NCBI GenBank assembly: GCA_030762935.1 | Contig: CM060899.1 | Span: forward strand, 58,392,501-58,456,500 | Length of the DNA stretch: 64,000 bases | From: Hymenopus coronatus | Lineage: Eukaryota > Arthropoda > Insecta > Mantodea > Hymenopodidae | Direction: 5' to 3' | Shown: positions 10,495-20,960 of the stretch, in pieces | Position numbering within the stretch: position 1 is the stretch's first letter | How the letters are laid out: every line of letters starts with the position of its first letter | Notes under the pieces: model-generated | What the model saw: the letters and a program-made list of their open reading frames with translations, nothing else | What the model was told of the DNA's origin: nothing | Databases searched by the model: none | Translations under genes and position numbers: made by a program

Positions 10495-11095
10495 CTAGTG
10501 CTTTATTAGGCTCTGTATTGCTGTTTTAACATCCCAAATATCCGGTTCTTCTTCTTCTTCCATTTTTTCTTCATTTCCATTTTCATTCTCTCCTTGTTCC
10601 TGATTATTTATTGTTTGTTTATTTAACAATTCATTGTAGTACTCAGCCCATCTTTCCAGTATATCTTTATCTTCTCCAAGAACATTACCTTCCTTGCTTA
10701 GACATTCTTTCATTTTATTCTGTTTCTCTTGTTTCATTTTCTTTAATGCCATGTAGAATTTCTTTATTTCACTCTGTTGAATCAACGTTTCTATTTCTTG
10801 GGTTCGCATTTTCCAATATTCTCTTTTCTTTTTCTTACATATGTTATTAGCGTCTCTTCTTCTTTGACGGTATTCTTCATAGTTATTTCTAGTTTCTTTT
10901 GTGGAGCATTTTTTTCCTAGCCATGTTCTTTTTTTCTATAGCTTGCTCACACTCTTTATCATACCATTCTATGTTTCTTTCCATTTTCTTTTCACCTATA
11001 CTTATTTTTGCTACCTCTTTTACTGTCTCCTTTATTACCTCCCATTGTTCTTCTACACCTTCTTCTGTTCCTTTTTCATTTAATTTGCTGCTCAT
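10495..11095 (-). pseudogene. LINE linker between endonuclease and RT, frameshifted
   Basis: Two charged frames, 10495-10809 and 10889-11095, carry Lys/Glu-rich helical sequence ending in ERWAEYYNELLN, which in LINE polyproteins lies just before the RT palm. An acidic run of about ten Glu follows near the 3' end of the first frame. They are separated by a stop-containing gap, so at least two frame breaks lie here. Confidence 0.6.
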
Positions 11096-11775
11096 TAACT
11101 TTTGATATTTCTTTTTTCTTCTTTATCTTTTATTTTTTCTCTATCCCATCGTATATGTTTGTTCTCTTGAACTCTCTCCATCTTCTTTATTTTTATTCTC
11201 ATTCTCACTTTAACCAGAAAGTGATCTGAATCACAATTTGGGCCTTTACAACTTCTTACATCTATAAGTGATGATGTATGTCTTGCTTTAATTAGCACAT
11301 GATCAATTTGATTTACTATATCTGAGCCTGGCATTTTCCACGTTCTTTTATGTATTTCTTTGTGAGGGAAGCAGGTACTTTTAATAATCATATTATTTCT
11401 AACTGCGAATTGTCCAAGTAGATTACCATTTTCATTGTTTGATATAGTGTATGTTTCCCTGCCACTCCATTTAAATAGTATTCTTTCCCCAATTGGGCAT
11501 TAAAATCTCCTAGTATCACCAATGTATCATAAGTTCCTACTGAATTACATGTATTTTCTAAGCTTTCATAAAACTCTTCCTTTTTTATCTCATCTTTCTC
11601 TTCTGTAGGTGCATATATAGATAATATAGTTATATTTCTGAATTTACCTTTAAGGCGTATTTTACAGATTCGTTCACTAATTGATTTAAATTCTATTAGG
11701 CTCTTTTTGATTTCCTTTGAGATAATAAATCCTGTACCATTAAGTCCAGCTTTTTTAGGTCCACTATATAATACT
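11095..11775 (-). pseudogene. LINE apurinic-type endonuclease, N-terminus missing
   Basis: Frame 11388-11813 reads LYSGPKKAGLNGTGFII, LSIYAPTEEKDE and VILGDFNAQLGK, the central motifs of exonuclease-endonuclease-phosphatase domains in LINEs. Frame 11095-11391 continues in another register with IDHVLIKARH and CDSDHFLVKVRM (the terminal SDH motif). The N-terminal catalytic Asn/Glu motifs are absent. The sequence beyond 11775 belongs to the presumed target duplication. Confidence 0.8.
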
Positions 11776-11790
11776 GTGTACAGGAAAGCT

Positions 11791-12196
11791 TCAGCTCCTA
11801 CTTTAATTTCCAATTATGTTTAGCAAAAGGATATGTTGTTCAGTAATGTAGCTAATTAGGCGAGGAGTGATGATTCGCATATGAAATGTTGAGCTTAATC
11901 TTGCTGATAGTCATCGTAAATTAGGGCAATGGGAAGCTTAAACATGTGTCTGTGTTTGTCCGCCCATATTGTCAAACCGCTGTTTCTATCCCGGATTAAA
12001 CCTTGCTTAATGAGTTATAATTGCATATATATTAACTGCTTTGTATTCAAACTATTGGTAATTGTAGTACGAAGGATAGCGATGAACAAGATGAAAGGTA
12101 ATAATCGATTAATTTGATATGTCTCGAGTTCAGAACTCTAATGACACAAAAATGATTTGGCTTCTAGGCATTCCGAAATAAATTTACAATTTGTAA
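11791..12196. other. Unassigned stretch
   Basis: Moderately AT-rich with no recurring sequence. A 62-codon plus frame at 11929-12117 has no motif. I make no call. Confidence 0.45.
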
Positions 12197-12198
12197 TA

Positions 12199-12911
12199 CA
12201 GTGCGATCCATATAAACCTGAACCACTTTAATAGGTCATAATTTCTCACTGAAAGCTTGTAGAAATATGAAAGTTAATTTAATGAACTCAGTGGCTCAAA
12301 CAGAATCGACAACAATCATGACAACAATCGATCAATACCATCTGTTGACTATATCGACGAGCATTTTCATGGCATTGTAGGCAATCGTAGCTCTTTGACA
12401 TTGCCATTTGAATAGCCTGATTCCTGGCTCAATGGACGCAACGATTTGCTTGGAGAGTTCACTAGCCTTCTTCGAATTTTAGTTAAGTCTGCACTAAATA
12501 GTGGTCTATGTTTTCCTCTCTCACTAACGAGTATACAGTTGTCTCCAGCTTTCTTGCTAGCGATAAAATTGTTGCCTTTGTCGGAATATCCCGTACATTA
12601 AATTCACTACGAAATACATGTTGTGTTGGTGCCAAGGAATTTGCCTTCCTATATGTTTTAACAATGAAAATACGCTATCTGAGTGAGTACTTAATGTTTC
12701 TGTTATGACTGCAAACTAAAGAAATTAAAATGCTCTTAATTACCATCGAAATCATCAATATAGTCAACAGATAGCATTGATCGATTGTTGCCATGATTAT
12801 TGTCGATTCTCCCAGAAAAACTGAGAACATTAAAACAAATTTCAAATTTCTACGAGATTTCAGAGAGAAATTATGGCATTAAAATGGTTCAGGTTTATAT
12901 GGATAGCACTG
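12199..12911. mobile_element. Tc1/mariner-type MITE with about 165-bp inverted repeats
   Basis: The left end CAGTGCGATCCATATAAACC and the inverse of the right end CAGTGCTATCCATATAAACC match at 19 of 20 bases. Similarity continues inward for about 165 bp (12199-12360 against 12743-12911). TA dinucleotides flank both ends (12197-12198, 12912-12913). This end structure and target fit a Tc1/mariner-like element. The core keeps a coding remnant on the minus strand, so this is a deletion derivative of a longer transposon. Confidence 0.85.
12370..12680 (-). pseudogene. Degenerate DUF4817-type helix-turn-helix remnant
   Basis: Read on the minus strand, one frame gives VKTYRKANSLAPTQHVFRSE followed by FNVRDIPTKATILSLARKLE. 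This pattern (FNVR.aPs..TI..L..kF) is the DUF4817 helix-turn-helix found beside DDE domains in arthropod transposases. After a frame change it continues RRRLVNSPSKQI. There is no DDE domain. The family call is from memory of the motif and needs a profile search. Confidence 0.5.
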
Positions 12912-12912
12912 T

Positions 12913-12913
<1 letters not shown>

Positions 12914-12949
<36 letters not shown>
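12914..12949. repeat. (TA)n microsatellite
   Basis: About 17 TA units directly abut the right end of the MITE, perhaps expanded from its TA target. Confidence 0.9.
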
Positions 12950-12952
<3 letters not shown>

Positions 12953-13112
12953 TTTCCTGTACCCATCAATTCTTTGCCTAGTGTTTCAGCATTGAAGGAC
13001 AGGTTGGGGATGGGCGGTGACTTGCGCACTATAGAGGTTTTCCCCGCCGCCGTTGCAGGTCACAACGAGCATCAAACCGTTGCTTATCTCCAGTGTCCGT
13101 CTCCGAGTTTTA
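12950..13112. other. Unassigned GC-richer stretch
   Basis: Contains GGGGATGGGCGGTGACTTGC and a short Gly-poor open frame (12800-13144) that runs through the (TA)n. I see no recognised element. Confidence 0.4.
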
Positions 13113-13555
13113 CTTTCTCTAGTATGTGTGTACAATGTACATAGTAGGTAGAGAAGGTGTTCCATTCACAATTTCTATACCGCGATTTCGTAGGAAATAC
13201 ATGTTTGAGCTCCCCTGAATTTATAAAAAAAATCCTGTTTACAAAAAAATATTGTGTGTGTCTGTGGACAACATTACCCAAAAACGGAAAGTCTGTTAAA
13301 CACCAAACACGCTGAAAGAAACCGATTGGATGAAATAGAAATAGGTAAATGAAGGAACAGGAAGTTCGAAGGCATGAATAAACCTCCCCTGCATTTGCCT
13401 AGTGATCAGGAAAAAGCCCGAAAAACATGGATCAGCGAGGTCGGTCGGGGAATCGATCCCACGACCTCCTCAGAGCCCGTCCCAGACGAACTGCCTGAGC
13501 CACCTGACTCGATCTACCTTCTATGTACATTGAAATTGGTATAGAAAGTAATATA
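13113..13555. repeat. P870 palindromic ends facing outward around a SINE
   Basis: 13113-13309 is the first about 200 bp of a '+' copy (decayed palindrome TAGTATGTGTGTACAATGTACATAGTAGGTAGAGAAGG, short TG tract, then CCAAACACGCTGAAAG). 13517-13555 is the palindromic end of a '-' copy (CTATGTACATTGAAATTGGTATAGAAAGT). SINE-D lies between them. The arrangement is foldback-like, as at 58008-58500. Confidence 0.55.
13310..13516 (-). mobile_element. SINE-D copy, tRNA-derived
   Basis: On the minus strand the head has TGGCTCAGGCAGTTCGTCTG and the B box GGGATCGATTCCCC, followed by a 3' region ending CTTCCTGTTCCTTCATTTAC. A second copy lies at 20961-21125 with the same head order and a GGTTCCTTTCCCTTCATTTA end. 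Confidence 0.65.
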
Positions 13556-13561
13556 AAAATA

Positions 13562-14345
13562 AAAAAGATGCGTTCCATTCACACGATTCTATCTACTTCA
13601 TGCTGTGTGTGTCTGTGTGTATGTGTGTGTGTGTGTGTGTGTGTGTCTGTGGGCAGCATAGCTCAGAAGCGAAAGGTCCGTTAAATATCAATTTAAGTTC
13701 AGTATCTTCCAAGGATACGGCACAAACATTTTCAAGAAAATCCTCCCACCCCAAACTACCCTTTACATGGAAAAAATCTCGAAAATATTTATTTTCTATA
13801 AAATGGCTCTAACGGTTTTGATTAAAATCTCTTATGTTTAAGATATGTGTATGACAGATAAAATGTATATCTTGCACTTTCTGAAAATAACCTCTGAAGA
13901 TCTCTTTATTCTGGTTGATTGTTATTGAATTTTACATAAATGGTAAATCGTAAGAGATAGACGAAACTTGCAGAAAAAATGTAGAACTCGAAAAAACACA
14001 CAATTTATGTCATATACATTTTTTTTCGAGGAGTTGGTCGTTTTTTATATATTCCTTACTATGGATTTCAGTTTTAAAATACTTAGTTTTCTCATACGGA
14101 AACTTGTCAACGCTTGGCCACGCAAAGAATCTAATTTCAATCCCAGAGCAACCATATTTTGACTATCGGTGTATTCCCTTATTTCCCTTCTACCTATAAG
14201 GAACTAAGTAATACGAGACCGTTTCTGCTAATGTTTATGTAGATTAGCATGAGGTGTAGACAGAAGAATAAGCTTATTAACAATAATTTGTTACAGAGAT
14301 GTAGAGAAAGTCATGTGAATGGAGCTCATCGTTTTTTTTTTTTTT
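13562..14345 (+). repeat. P870 copy with a rearranged 5' end
   Basis: Bases 13562-13605 match the opposite-orientation start (GATGCGTTCCATTCACACGA), then the sequence jumps into '+' orientation at a (TG)n tract (13602-13650) and follows the consensus to a T run of about 16 at 14334. The jump looks like a template switch or a deletion between two facing copies. Confidence 0.75.
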
Positions 14346-15045
14346 TTTTACTCAAGTGGTTCCAAAGGTTCTGCGACATGGAGGATAGCTATTAGAGGGT
14401 GGTGAAAGGAAGTCAGATGGTAGAGCAATGATAAAATGACTTAAATTAAGCTAATATATTGAGAAAGATTAAATAATTTGTTGATAGCGAATGTTTGGTT
14501 TACAAAGGTGGGGATTGCAATATATTCCATTACTCCTGGCCAATATCATTCTGATTACGAGGGTTACTAATAAGAAATATGTCATGGTGTGAGAGATGAA
14601 GTTGAGCCCGGAGCGACGCCCCAAGACGCACAGACGAAGCAGAGGTTCCCCGACTGTCAAGACCTGGTGTTCGGGCCTACAGTCTCTTAAATTGATTTAG
14701 CGGCATCCCGGAAGGGCATTCCAACACGGTGGCCGTACTCCTAATTTGGAAAACTAACGCCCTGATAGTGTTAGCCAATCAGCATTGCATGTATAAATGT
14801 TCTAGACGTCAAAGTGCGAATTTGCACGGAAGTTGGTGTCGTCGAAAAGTCCACTAGGAGTGCCATCGGAAGCGGCTAGTCCCTTCCATCCTGCTACTTA
14901 ATCAGCTTATAACAAAGCTTGTATTTTTTCCAAGAATATGTAAGAATGAAATCCCAATTAATTCAGATTAATTAATTAATTCCTAATAAATTAAATATTA
15001 TTAAAACAATATAAGTTAAACTCTCGCCAATGACCATGTGACAAT
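14346..15045. other. Single-copy region with promoter-like motifs
   Basis: Not repeated in the window and GC-richer than its surroundings at 14580-14900. A 63-codon minus frame (14469-14660) has no known motif. The region could hold part of an LTR or an unidentified DNA element, but I see no paired ends. Confidence 0.35.
14771..14800 (+). promoter_or_regulatory. CCAAT and TATA-like motifs
   Basis: TTAGCCAATC (14771-14780) is followed 12 bp later by GTATAAATG. The spacing and downstream GC-rich leader resemble a polymerase II core promoter or a retroelement LTR. Chance is a real alternative in 64 kb of AT-rich DNA. Confidence 0.2.
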
Positions 15046-15047
15046 AT

Positions 15048-15100
15048 AATGCCTTCTCTCTACACTACGTACATAGTACGTGTAGAGAAAGCAAAAATGT
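15048..15100 (-). repeat. Solo P870 palindromic end
   Basis: CTTCTCTCTACACTACGTACATAGTACGTGTAGAGAAAG is a well-kept palindromic terminus with no adjoining P870 body, so only about 50 bp of this copy survives. Confidence 0.7.
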
Positions 15101-15890
15101 GTTTCCTCATTTATTCGTATATTTAATGGAACACTAGTTAAATTTTTGACAGCTTTTCCTTTGCTTTGAAAATGTCAAAACAATAAATAAGCCTCTCTGA
15201 AATGCCTTTACCGGAAACAAAAAAAGCCGAGATGAAATCACGCAGCTGAAACAATGAGCTTTGTGGAGAGTAACAACTCTGTATCGCAAGGAACGCTATA
15301 AATAAAGCAAAAAGCTTCTTGTTGAAGAAAGTCTTGTACACGGCGACACGGTCTTGGAATATTCAACCCTTGTGGCTTGTTTAGACTGCCAGATATATGA
15401 AGAGAGCAACAAAAGCCACTTGACTGTAGTGGCATGTACCTTGAGCATAACAATAACACTGTGTACTGACGTCAGGCTCGAGCACATTCTTTACGTTAAA
15501 TATTCAGCGTTTCGTTACAAAAGCTACTCACTGATTAATCACTAGCTTCAGTCGCCTGCAAACGAGGCTGTGGTAGCTTACATAAAGACGCAAACTTCAA
15601 AGACTAACTTTAAAAGTGTTAGAGCTTGTTATATTCTTGGTCTACAAGCGAACTTCAATTTTTCTGACGCCTCTATTATCCTCTTGTTCACCTTTTCGGA
15701 ATATATTCCTAAAACAAACTGTTCTTTGATATTTTTAATAGGCACACGGAACAAATTAATTGGATGTATACAAAAGTGTTACTTTCACACAATTTCTTCT
15801 ACCTATTCTAAAACAAACTTTTTTTTATAAAATTATATGCTAGAGTAGATATTACCCAAAAAGTTGGTACCTAACGAGATTACACCAGAA
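15101..15890. other. Single-copy region, no call
   Basis: About 790 bp without recurring sequence. Overlapping 60-86 codon frames on both strands show no motif or codon pattern I can defend. A TGACGTCA octamer at 15467-15474 is expected about once by chance. Confidence 0.4.
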
Positions 15891-15893
15891 ATA

Positions 15894-16588
15894 CGAGGGC
15901 CATTTTTTTTTCAACTTCCGATAGCCTATAAATGAAAGACAAGTTCGTAGAAAACAATTATTTTATTACTAAAAGTTTTGTACACTTATGGTTACTTTTC
16001 AACATAATCACCGAAAATTTTGAGACATCTATCGTACCTGTGCATAAGGTTTGCAATACCTGCTTCAAAAAATGTTGCCGCCAATGATTTCAAATGAGCA
16101 TTGACGTTGTTTTGAAGATCGTTAGTTTGAAAGTGCTGCCCTCCTAGCCACGTCTTCAGTTCAGGGAAAAGATAAAAGTCGCTGGGTGCCAGGTCAGAAC
16201 TGTATGGCGGATGATCGAAAATGTCCCATTGAAATTGTTCAAGGAGCCGATGGGTTGTGCCAGCAGTGTGTGGACGAGCGTTGTCATGGATCAACACAAT
16301 TTCTGAAGTCAGCATTCCTCTTCGTTTGTTTTGAATGACTCTCCGCAAACGTAAAGTACGAAGACCAAAACAACGTCAATGCTCATTTGAAATCATTGCT
16401 GGTAACATTTTTTGAAGCGGGTATTGCAAAGCTTGTGCACAGGTACGATAAATGTCTCAATATGTTTGGTGATTATATTGAAAAGTAACCATAAGTGTAC
16501 AAAACTTTTAGTAATAAAATAATTATTTTCTATGAACTTGTCTTTTATTTATAGCCTATCGGTGGTTGAAAAAAAAAAACGGTCATCG
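15894..16588. mobile_element. Mariner foldback: two 3' ends head to head
   Basis: Between TA (15892-15893) and TA (16589-16590) lie two copies of the same mariner 3' end in inverse orientation. The arms are about 15894-16114 and 16366-16588, with a 250-bp spacer. Both termini are CGAKGRCC-like followed by T-rich sequence. The left arm plus spacer carries the transposase C-terminal half on the minus strand. The right arm repeats the last about 40 codons on the plus strand, ending GDYIEK-stop. The 5' end of mariner is absent. Confidence 0.85.
15992..16348 (-). pseudogene. Mariner transposase, C-terminal half
   Basis: The 118-codon frame has IHDNARPHTAGTTH and PPYSSDLAPSDFYLFPELKT. The Asp of HDN and the Asp of APSD are separated by 34 residues, the D34D signature of the mariner family. 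It ends at FGDYVEK, the usual C-terminus. The N-terminal DNA-binding domain and first catalytic Asp are missing, so it cannot encode an active enzyme. Confidence 0.9.
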
Positions 16589-16738
16589 TACATATTTTGC
16601 AGACTCCTGAATCTAAAGAATAAGCATTTTCAGGAAAAGGTCTGTTTGTATGTGTATGTGGAATGTATAGCTCAAAAATGAAAAGTCAGCTAAATACCAA
16701 AGTGCTACTGAACTTCCAAAGATGCGACACGAAGATTT

Positions 16739-16968
16739 ACGCCTGAGTAGTGTGGTGGTAGCGTGTCTGCCTCATATTCAACAGGTCGCGGGTTCGAATT
16801 TCGCTTAGGATGAGTTATCCGCATGATACGGCTTTTTTCGGGGTTTTCCCTTACCTGAGATATGCACATCGAGTAACTTTAAGCTCCAAGGACCCCGAGA
16901 TCATTTGAGCATCATTTCACCAATTGCATTCATCCAGGTTAAAGGACGTTAAACCACACAAAAAAAGT
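16739..16968 (+). mobile_element. SINE-A copy inside P870
   Basis: It runs from a tRNA-like head (AGTAGTGTGGTGGTAGCGTG; B box GGGTTCGAATTTCGC) to GGTTAAAGGACGTTAAACC and a short A run. The flanking AAGATTT (16732-16738) and AAGATCT (16969-16975) are a probable target duplication. The P870 consensus is interrupted at exactly this point. Confidence 0.85.
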
Positions 16969-17236
16969 AAGATCTCCCCCATCCCCCAAACTACCCTAGA
17001 CATGGAACGTTTTTTTTAAAAAAAAACTGTATATTTACATAGGAAATTAAATGTATATCTGAATTTGTTGGAAATTGAGTTCTGTATCTCCTGAATGACA
17101 TTTGCCTAATTGTTATACCGTAAGAGGTAAACAAAAAGTTACTACACAAAAAATGTAGACTTCGTTAAAAACATATTATGTCATATACAGCTTTAACCAT
17201 TTTCGAAATATTCCCTGTTATTGGTTTCAGTTTTAA

Positions 17237-17799
17237 CCTTTTCACTGTTAATATATTTTTAGGCGAGAAACACCTTGCTGAATTATGGTGAAAATTTGAC
17301 CAAAATGTGAAATTTGGTTTATACCAGTAAAAAGTGGCCATAAATTTGTGTATTTCAAGTTGAAAATGAAATCATATACTCTAATAACTATAAAAAGTGA
17401 GTATAGTAAATTGTTTCAAAATTTACAAAACAGGTCTCACACCGGGTGCTTCTACCTGCCCCATAAGTGTTCAGACATGCCGTACCACCGATTATTTAAC
17501 CTGGGCCCTCCCCATCCTAAACCACAGGCGAGATAGAGCACCCGGCGGGCCTCCCCACACTCCACAAACAGCATATTTCCGGCCGTGATATAGAGACTGT
17601 TTTGGCGGCAGAGTGCAGCTTGACTCGGATCAAATGACTTGCAGTGTTCCCTTGCTTTATATATCACTCGGAATTAGTTTAAACAATCCGTGAGAGTTTA
17701 CATATAATTTATTTAAAAATTGCTGCAGGAGAATAGGAAATTCTAAGAGATACAATTGCTCAAACCGCGATCGAGTACCTGACTGTAGCACAGAAAGGG
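17237..17799. mobile_element. piggyBac-type MITE in a TTAA site
   Basis: It lies in the P870 box ...GTTTCAGTTTTAA, with TTAA at 17233-17236 and a decayed copy CTAA at 17800-17803. The ends are CCTTTTCACTGTTA and, inverted, CCCTTTCTGTGCTA (10 of 14 matching). The 563-bp interior is GC-richer at 17430-17640. Three overlapping short frames there have no motif. The TTAA target and CCY-TTT ends fit the piggyBac superfamily. There is no transposase. Confidence 0.75.
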
Positions 17800-18207
17800 C
17801 TAATTTACCTGCTTAAGTCTTTTCTCAAACGGGAAGTTCTCATATGCTTCATAACTCTTTTATTTTACACCTATGCATAGAAAGAGTACCGAATTTAAAT
17901 GCCAATTACATAGCGGTAGGCATTAAAAGATTTGACTGTCAATTTAGCTGACACTTTCCCTTGCTTCCCTTCTTATTTTAAGGAACTAAGTTATAAGACC
18001 ATTTCCGCTAATGTTTATCTTGAATAACGTGAAGCAGACGGCATTTGTGTGTTAGTCCTGGAGGTGTAAGTCATTCACAAGAGTAAGGTAAAAAGACTTA
18101 AGAAAAAATAGTGTTGCATGTATTTTCGCAAAACAGTGATACCAAAGAATTCTACAAAGAATTCCTTTCATCATGAAAATATTTAGACTAATAAACCAAA
18201 AACATTC

Positions 18208-18372
18208 AGGCTGGATCCGTAGCTAAGTCGTAGAGAACTTGCCTGCTCTGGGGTCCTAGGTTCGATTCCCGATTGGGGGAAGGAAATTTTTCTCCAGCCA
18301 AGATTATTGTCCTTCTTACCCAGAGTCTGGAAGAATAAATACGACTGCGAATGTGCGTGTGATTTAATGATT
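18208..18372 (+). mobile_element. SINE-C copy
   Basis: The head GGATCCGTAGCTAAGTCGTA and B box AGGTTCGATTCCCGATT are followed by TTTCTCCAGCCAAGATTATT, the family body. I did not find a clear target duplication. Confidence 0.65.
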
Positions 18373-18582
18373 AAAATTAAAGAGAGATAAACAGAATCCC
18401 AACGACATCAGGACGCAGGTTATCACTAATGCCTATAGGTAATATGTTACAAATGGAACTGCCGCCGATACGAACATGCAGTTAAAGCTATGGTATAAAT
18501 GGAAAAAGAATCTGATATGTTCCATTTTAATTACTTTGTCTGCTTGTTCCACAACTTATTCTTACAAAAGAGTATTCTTTTA

Positions 18583-19865
18583 CGGGGGTGGATCTAGAAG
18601 AAACACACAATATTTTTTTTACAAAAAAGTTTAACGAACTTACACCTTTTAGCTACTTTTCGACTCAGATCAATTTTCTCAACACATTTGCCCCCATCGT
18701 GATACCAGTTTCAATATGCACTATACGTAGAAGTCTGTTTCCCTGGAGTATAGCCATCTGCGGACTGTTGAGTTCGGTTCCGCATCTGTCGCACAGCGTT
18801 GGCCGGCCAAGAATTTCTTCATGGGACCAAGCAGATGAAACTCCGAGGGTGCAAGGTCCAGACTGTATGGTGAATGCTAAAGCACCTCCCAAACCAATCT
18901 GGTGATTTTCTGACGTTCAGCAGCAGCAACATGGGGGCAAGCATTGTCATGAAGAAGTTTGAATTCGTCAGCATTAATGTTGTGGCGTTTGTCACGAAGG
19001 GCACGACGTAACTTCACCAAAATTTTAATGTAGGCTGCAGCATTTATAGTGGTCCCGTTTACAGCATTTTCCACCAATAAAATCCCATGGATATCCCAGA
19101 ACACTGTCACAAGTATTTTCCTAGCAGATTAAGTCACTTTGCAGTTTTTCTTTACTGGGGAACCAGTACGTTTCCACTCCATACTTGCCTGCTTTGTTTC
19201 GGGCGTGTAATGTAATGTTCTTTACTCATCACCAGTGACGATTCCTTTCAAAAAGCCATGCCCTTCTGCGGTGTACCGCGTTAAGTGATCCAAGCTTGTC
19301 ATCATTCGCTGGCCGTTGTGGTGGTCTGTTAGGTTCTTAGGCACTCAGCGACCACTAACTTTACGAAATTTTAACGTGCCATGCACAATATCGTGCACTG
19401 CACCATAGGAAATGTTGAAATATTGCGATAAGAATCGCAGTTGCACACGCCTCAATATCTCTAACATTCTACGGGGTTACAGCTGTTATCGGCCTCCCGG
19501 AGCATGGCGAATCACTAAAGCTCACACGACCCTTTTGAAAGAATTCACATCACCTGGAGACATTACTGCGGTTCATAGAATCATCCCCATACACGCCACG
19601 CATGTCCGTGAATTTTATTTGGTTTATGCCCTTTGGCCCATAAATATCGAACCACACCTCTCCGCTCTTCACACGTGGTTGACAGTAGCATGCGCGACAT
19701 CTTTTTTGCGTAGTTTACTCTTCTCTCGCTAGAGCTGCACATAAAACAAAAGTACCCTCTGTAGTGAAAACTTCAAACTATATTTGTGTGAAATTACAAA
19801 ATTCCAAACATACAATACCAAGGCAGAAAAAAAAGTATTGTGCGTTAGTTTTCAATCCGCCCTCA
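18583..19865 (-). mobile_element. Full-length degenerate mariner
   Basis: The 1,283-bp length is normal for mariner. TA flanks both ends (18581-18582, 19866-19867). The inverted ends are CGGGGGTGGATCTAGAAGAA against TGAGGGCGGATTGAAAACTA, both continuing into ACRCACAATA(C/T)TTTTTTT. On the minus strand the transposase shows a TGDE motif near 19230, VFWDIHGILLVENAV, LLHDNACPHVAAAE and then, after an in-frame stop, LDLAPSEFHLLG. The third catalytic Asp is replaced by Glu (APSE). Several stops make it inactive. Confidence 0.9.
18877..19110 (-). pseudogene. Mariner transposase catalytic core piece
   Basis: The 77-codon frame runs from MTVFWDIHG to KITRLVWEVL-stop. The next codons in the same frame read HSPYSLDLAPSEFHLLG, so one nonsense mutation splits the motif block between the second and third catalytic residues. 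Counting through the stop, HDN-Asp to APS-Glu is 34 residues. Confidence 0.85.
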
Positions 19866-20564
19866 TATCTATTTGATGCTAATCAAGATAAACATTAGCA
19901 GAATAGTATTATTACTTGCTTTCTTGTAAGTAGAAGGGAAATAGTGGAATACACTAGTCTAAAGGAACAATCAAACATTTTAAAAGCTTGTCGCTATGTG
20001 AAACAATTAAATTTCGGTTCCCTTTGCATGTCTAGGAGTAAAAAAAAAAAAAAAAGAGAGGTAAAACGGAATATGACTTCTTGTTTGAGAAAAGTTTTAG
20101 GTAGTTTAAAATTGAAATCAATAACAATGAATATCTTGGAAAAGATTAACTCTACAAAACATTTATATGACATAAATCGTGTGTTTTATTCAGATCTACA
20201 TTTTTATATAGTAAGTTTTTGACTGTCTCTTCCGTTTAACATGTTAGGTATATAAAAGTCATTCAGAATAAAGAGGTCTTCAGAGGATATTCCTAGAAAA
20301 TTCAATAAATGCGTTAGTAGTATGATATTTTATTCAAGATCGTTAGTCAATTTTGAGAAAATCAGAAGTGTGGAAACATATTTCATGTAATGACTAGTTT
20401 GCGGTGGGGGGATTGTCCCGAAAATCTTCGTGCCTCATCCTTGGAAGATACTAAGTTTGGTGTTTAACCGACTTTTCGTTTCTTTAGTATGCTATCCACG
20501 CACACCCGGAAAATTTTCTAAACATGCTTCTCTAGATTTAGGGGACCTGAAACCCTTGAAGTTC

Positions 20565-20960
20565 TGTAAGGATAGTAGTTGGTTAGGAGTCGAACTAGAT
20601 CGTACTCAATGGGAACTGGAGGTGTTTTTAGAGGGTAGAGCATGTAACCAGCGTGGCACATCTCGGCAACTGCGACCAGGCACTGACATATTGGGTCCTA
20701 CCACCCCCAGGGCAAGGGAGGAGAGGAAGGGAAACCACAGTTCAGCACACAGGAAACGACGAAGCTAAGCGCAGAGACCAACGGAAGTCCCTAACAGTTC
20801 ACCAGATGGCAGCTCTGGTGCGTCATGGAGGCTATACAAGCGCCGGGAGTCTACAATGTCACCTAGTCTCAACCAGCACAACCAGGGAGAAGAGAGTTTC
20901 ACTCGGAGCAAGCAACTGTGCCATCTGCCTGCAAAGCCTCAAGTCACGTCTGCGCCGACC
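20565..20960. other. GC-rich single-copy segment
   Basis: Two overlapping plus frames (20430-20768, 20653-20970) cross it. They are Arg/Gly/Pro-rich, overlap P870 and SINE sequence at their ends, and have no motif. It could be the unshared part of a longer SINE-D or LINE piece. Confidence 0.3.

Larger units (their letters stand above)
9023..11775 (-). mobile_element. RTE-like non-LTR retrotransposon, 5'-truncated and broken
   Basis: The minus strand encodes, in order, part of an apurinic-type endonuclease, a linker, a reverse transcriptase and a basic C-terminal domain, in at least six frames' worth of pieces. Direct repeats GTATACAGGAAAGCT (9008-9022) and GTGTACAGGAAAGCT (11776-11790) flank it with one mismatch in 15 and are a likely target duplication. 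The endonuclease N-terminus is missing, as expected for incomplete reverse transcription. I see no poly(A) at the 3' end. The clade is inferred from domain content and could be RTE-X or a related group. Confidence 0.8.
16591..18055 (+). repeat. P870 copy split by a SINE and a TTAA MITE
   Basis: Segments 16591-16738, 16969-17236 and 17800-18055 follow P870 in order: CATTTTCAGGAAAAGGTC, GATGCGACACGAAGATTT; then ATCTCCCCCATCCCCC and GGTTTCAGTTTTAA; then TTTTCTCAAACGGGAAG and CCGCTAATGTTTATC. The palindromic end is missing because the mariner foldback adjoins it. Confidence 0.8.
18509..20560 (-). repeat. P870 copy split by a mariner
   Basis: 18509-18582 is the distal end (AATCTGATATGTTCCATTTT). 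The body resumes at 19866 (TCTATTTGATGCTAATCAAG) and runs through the TTTGCGGTGGGGGGATT box to GATTTAGGGGACCTGAAACC. Removing the mariner and one TA restores the P870 order TTATTC..TATCTA..CATGCTAATC. The palindromic end is missing. Confidence 0.85.

Noticed and set aside
15467..15474. TGACGTCA cAMP-response-type site
   Set aside because: One 8-mer is expected by chance in 64 kb, and no promoter context is visible.
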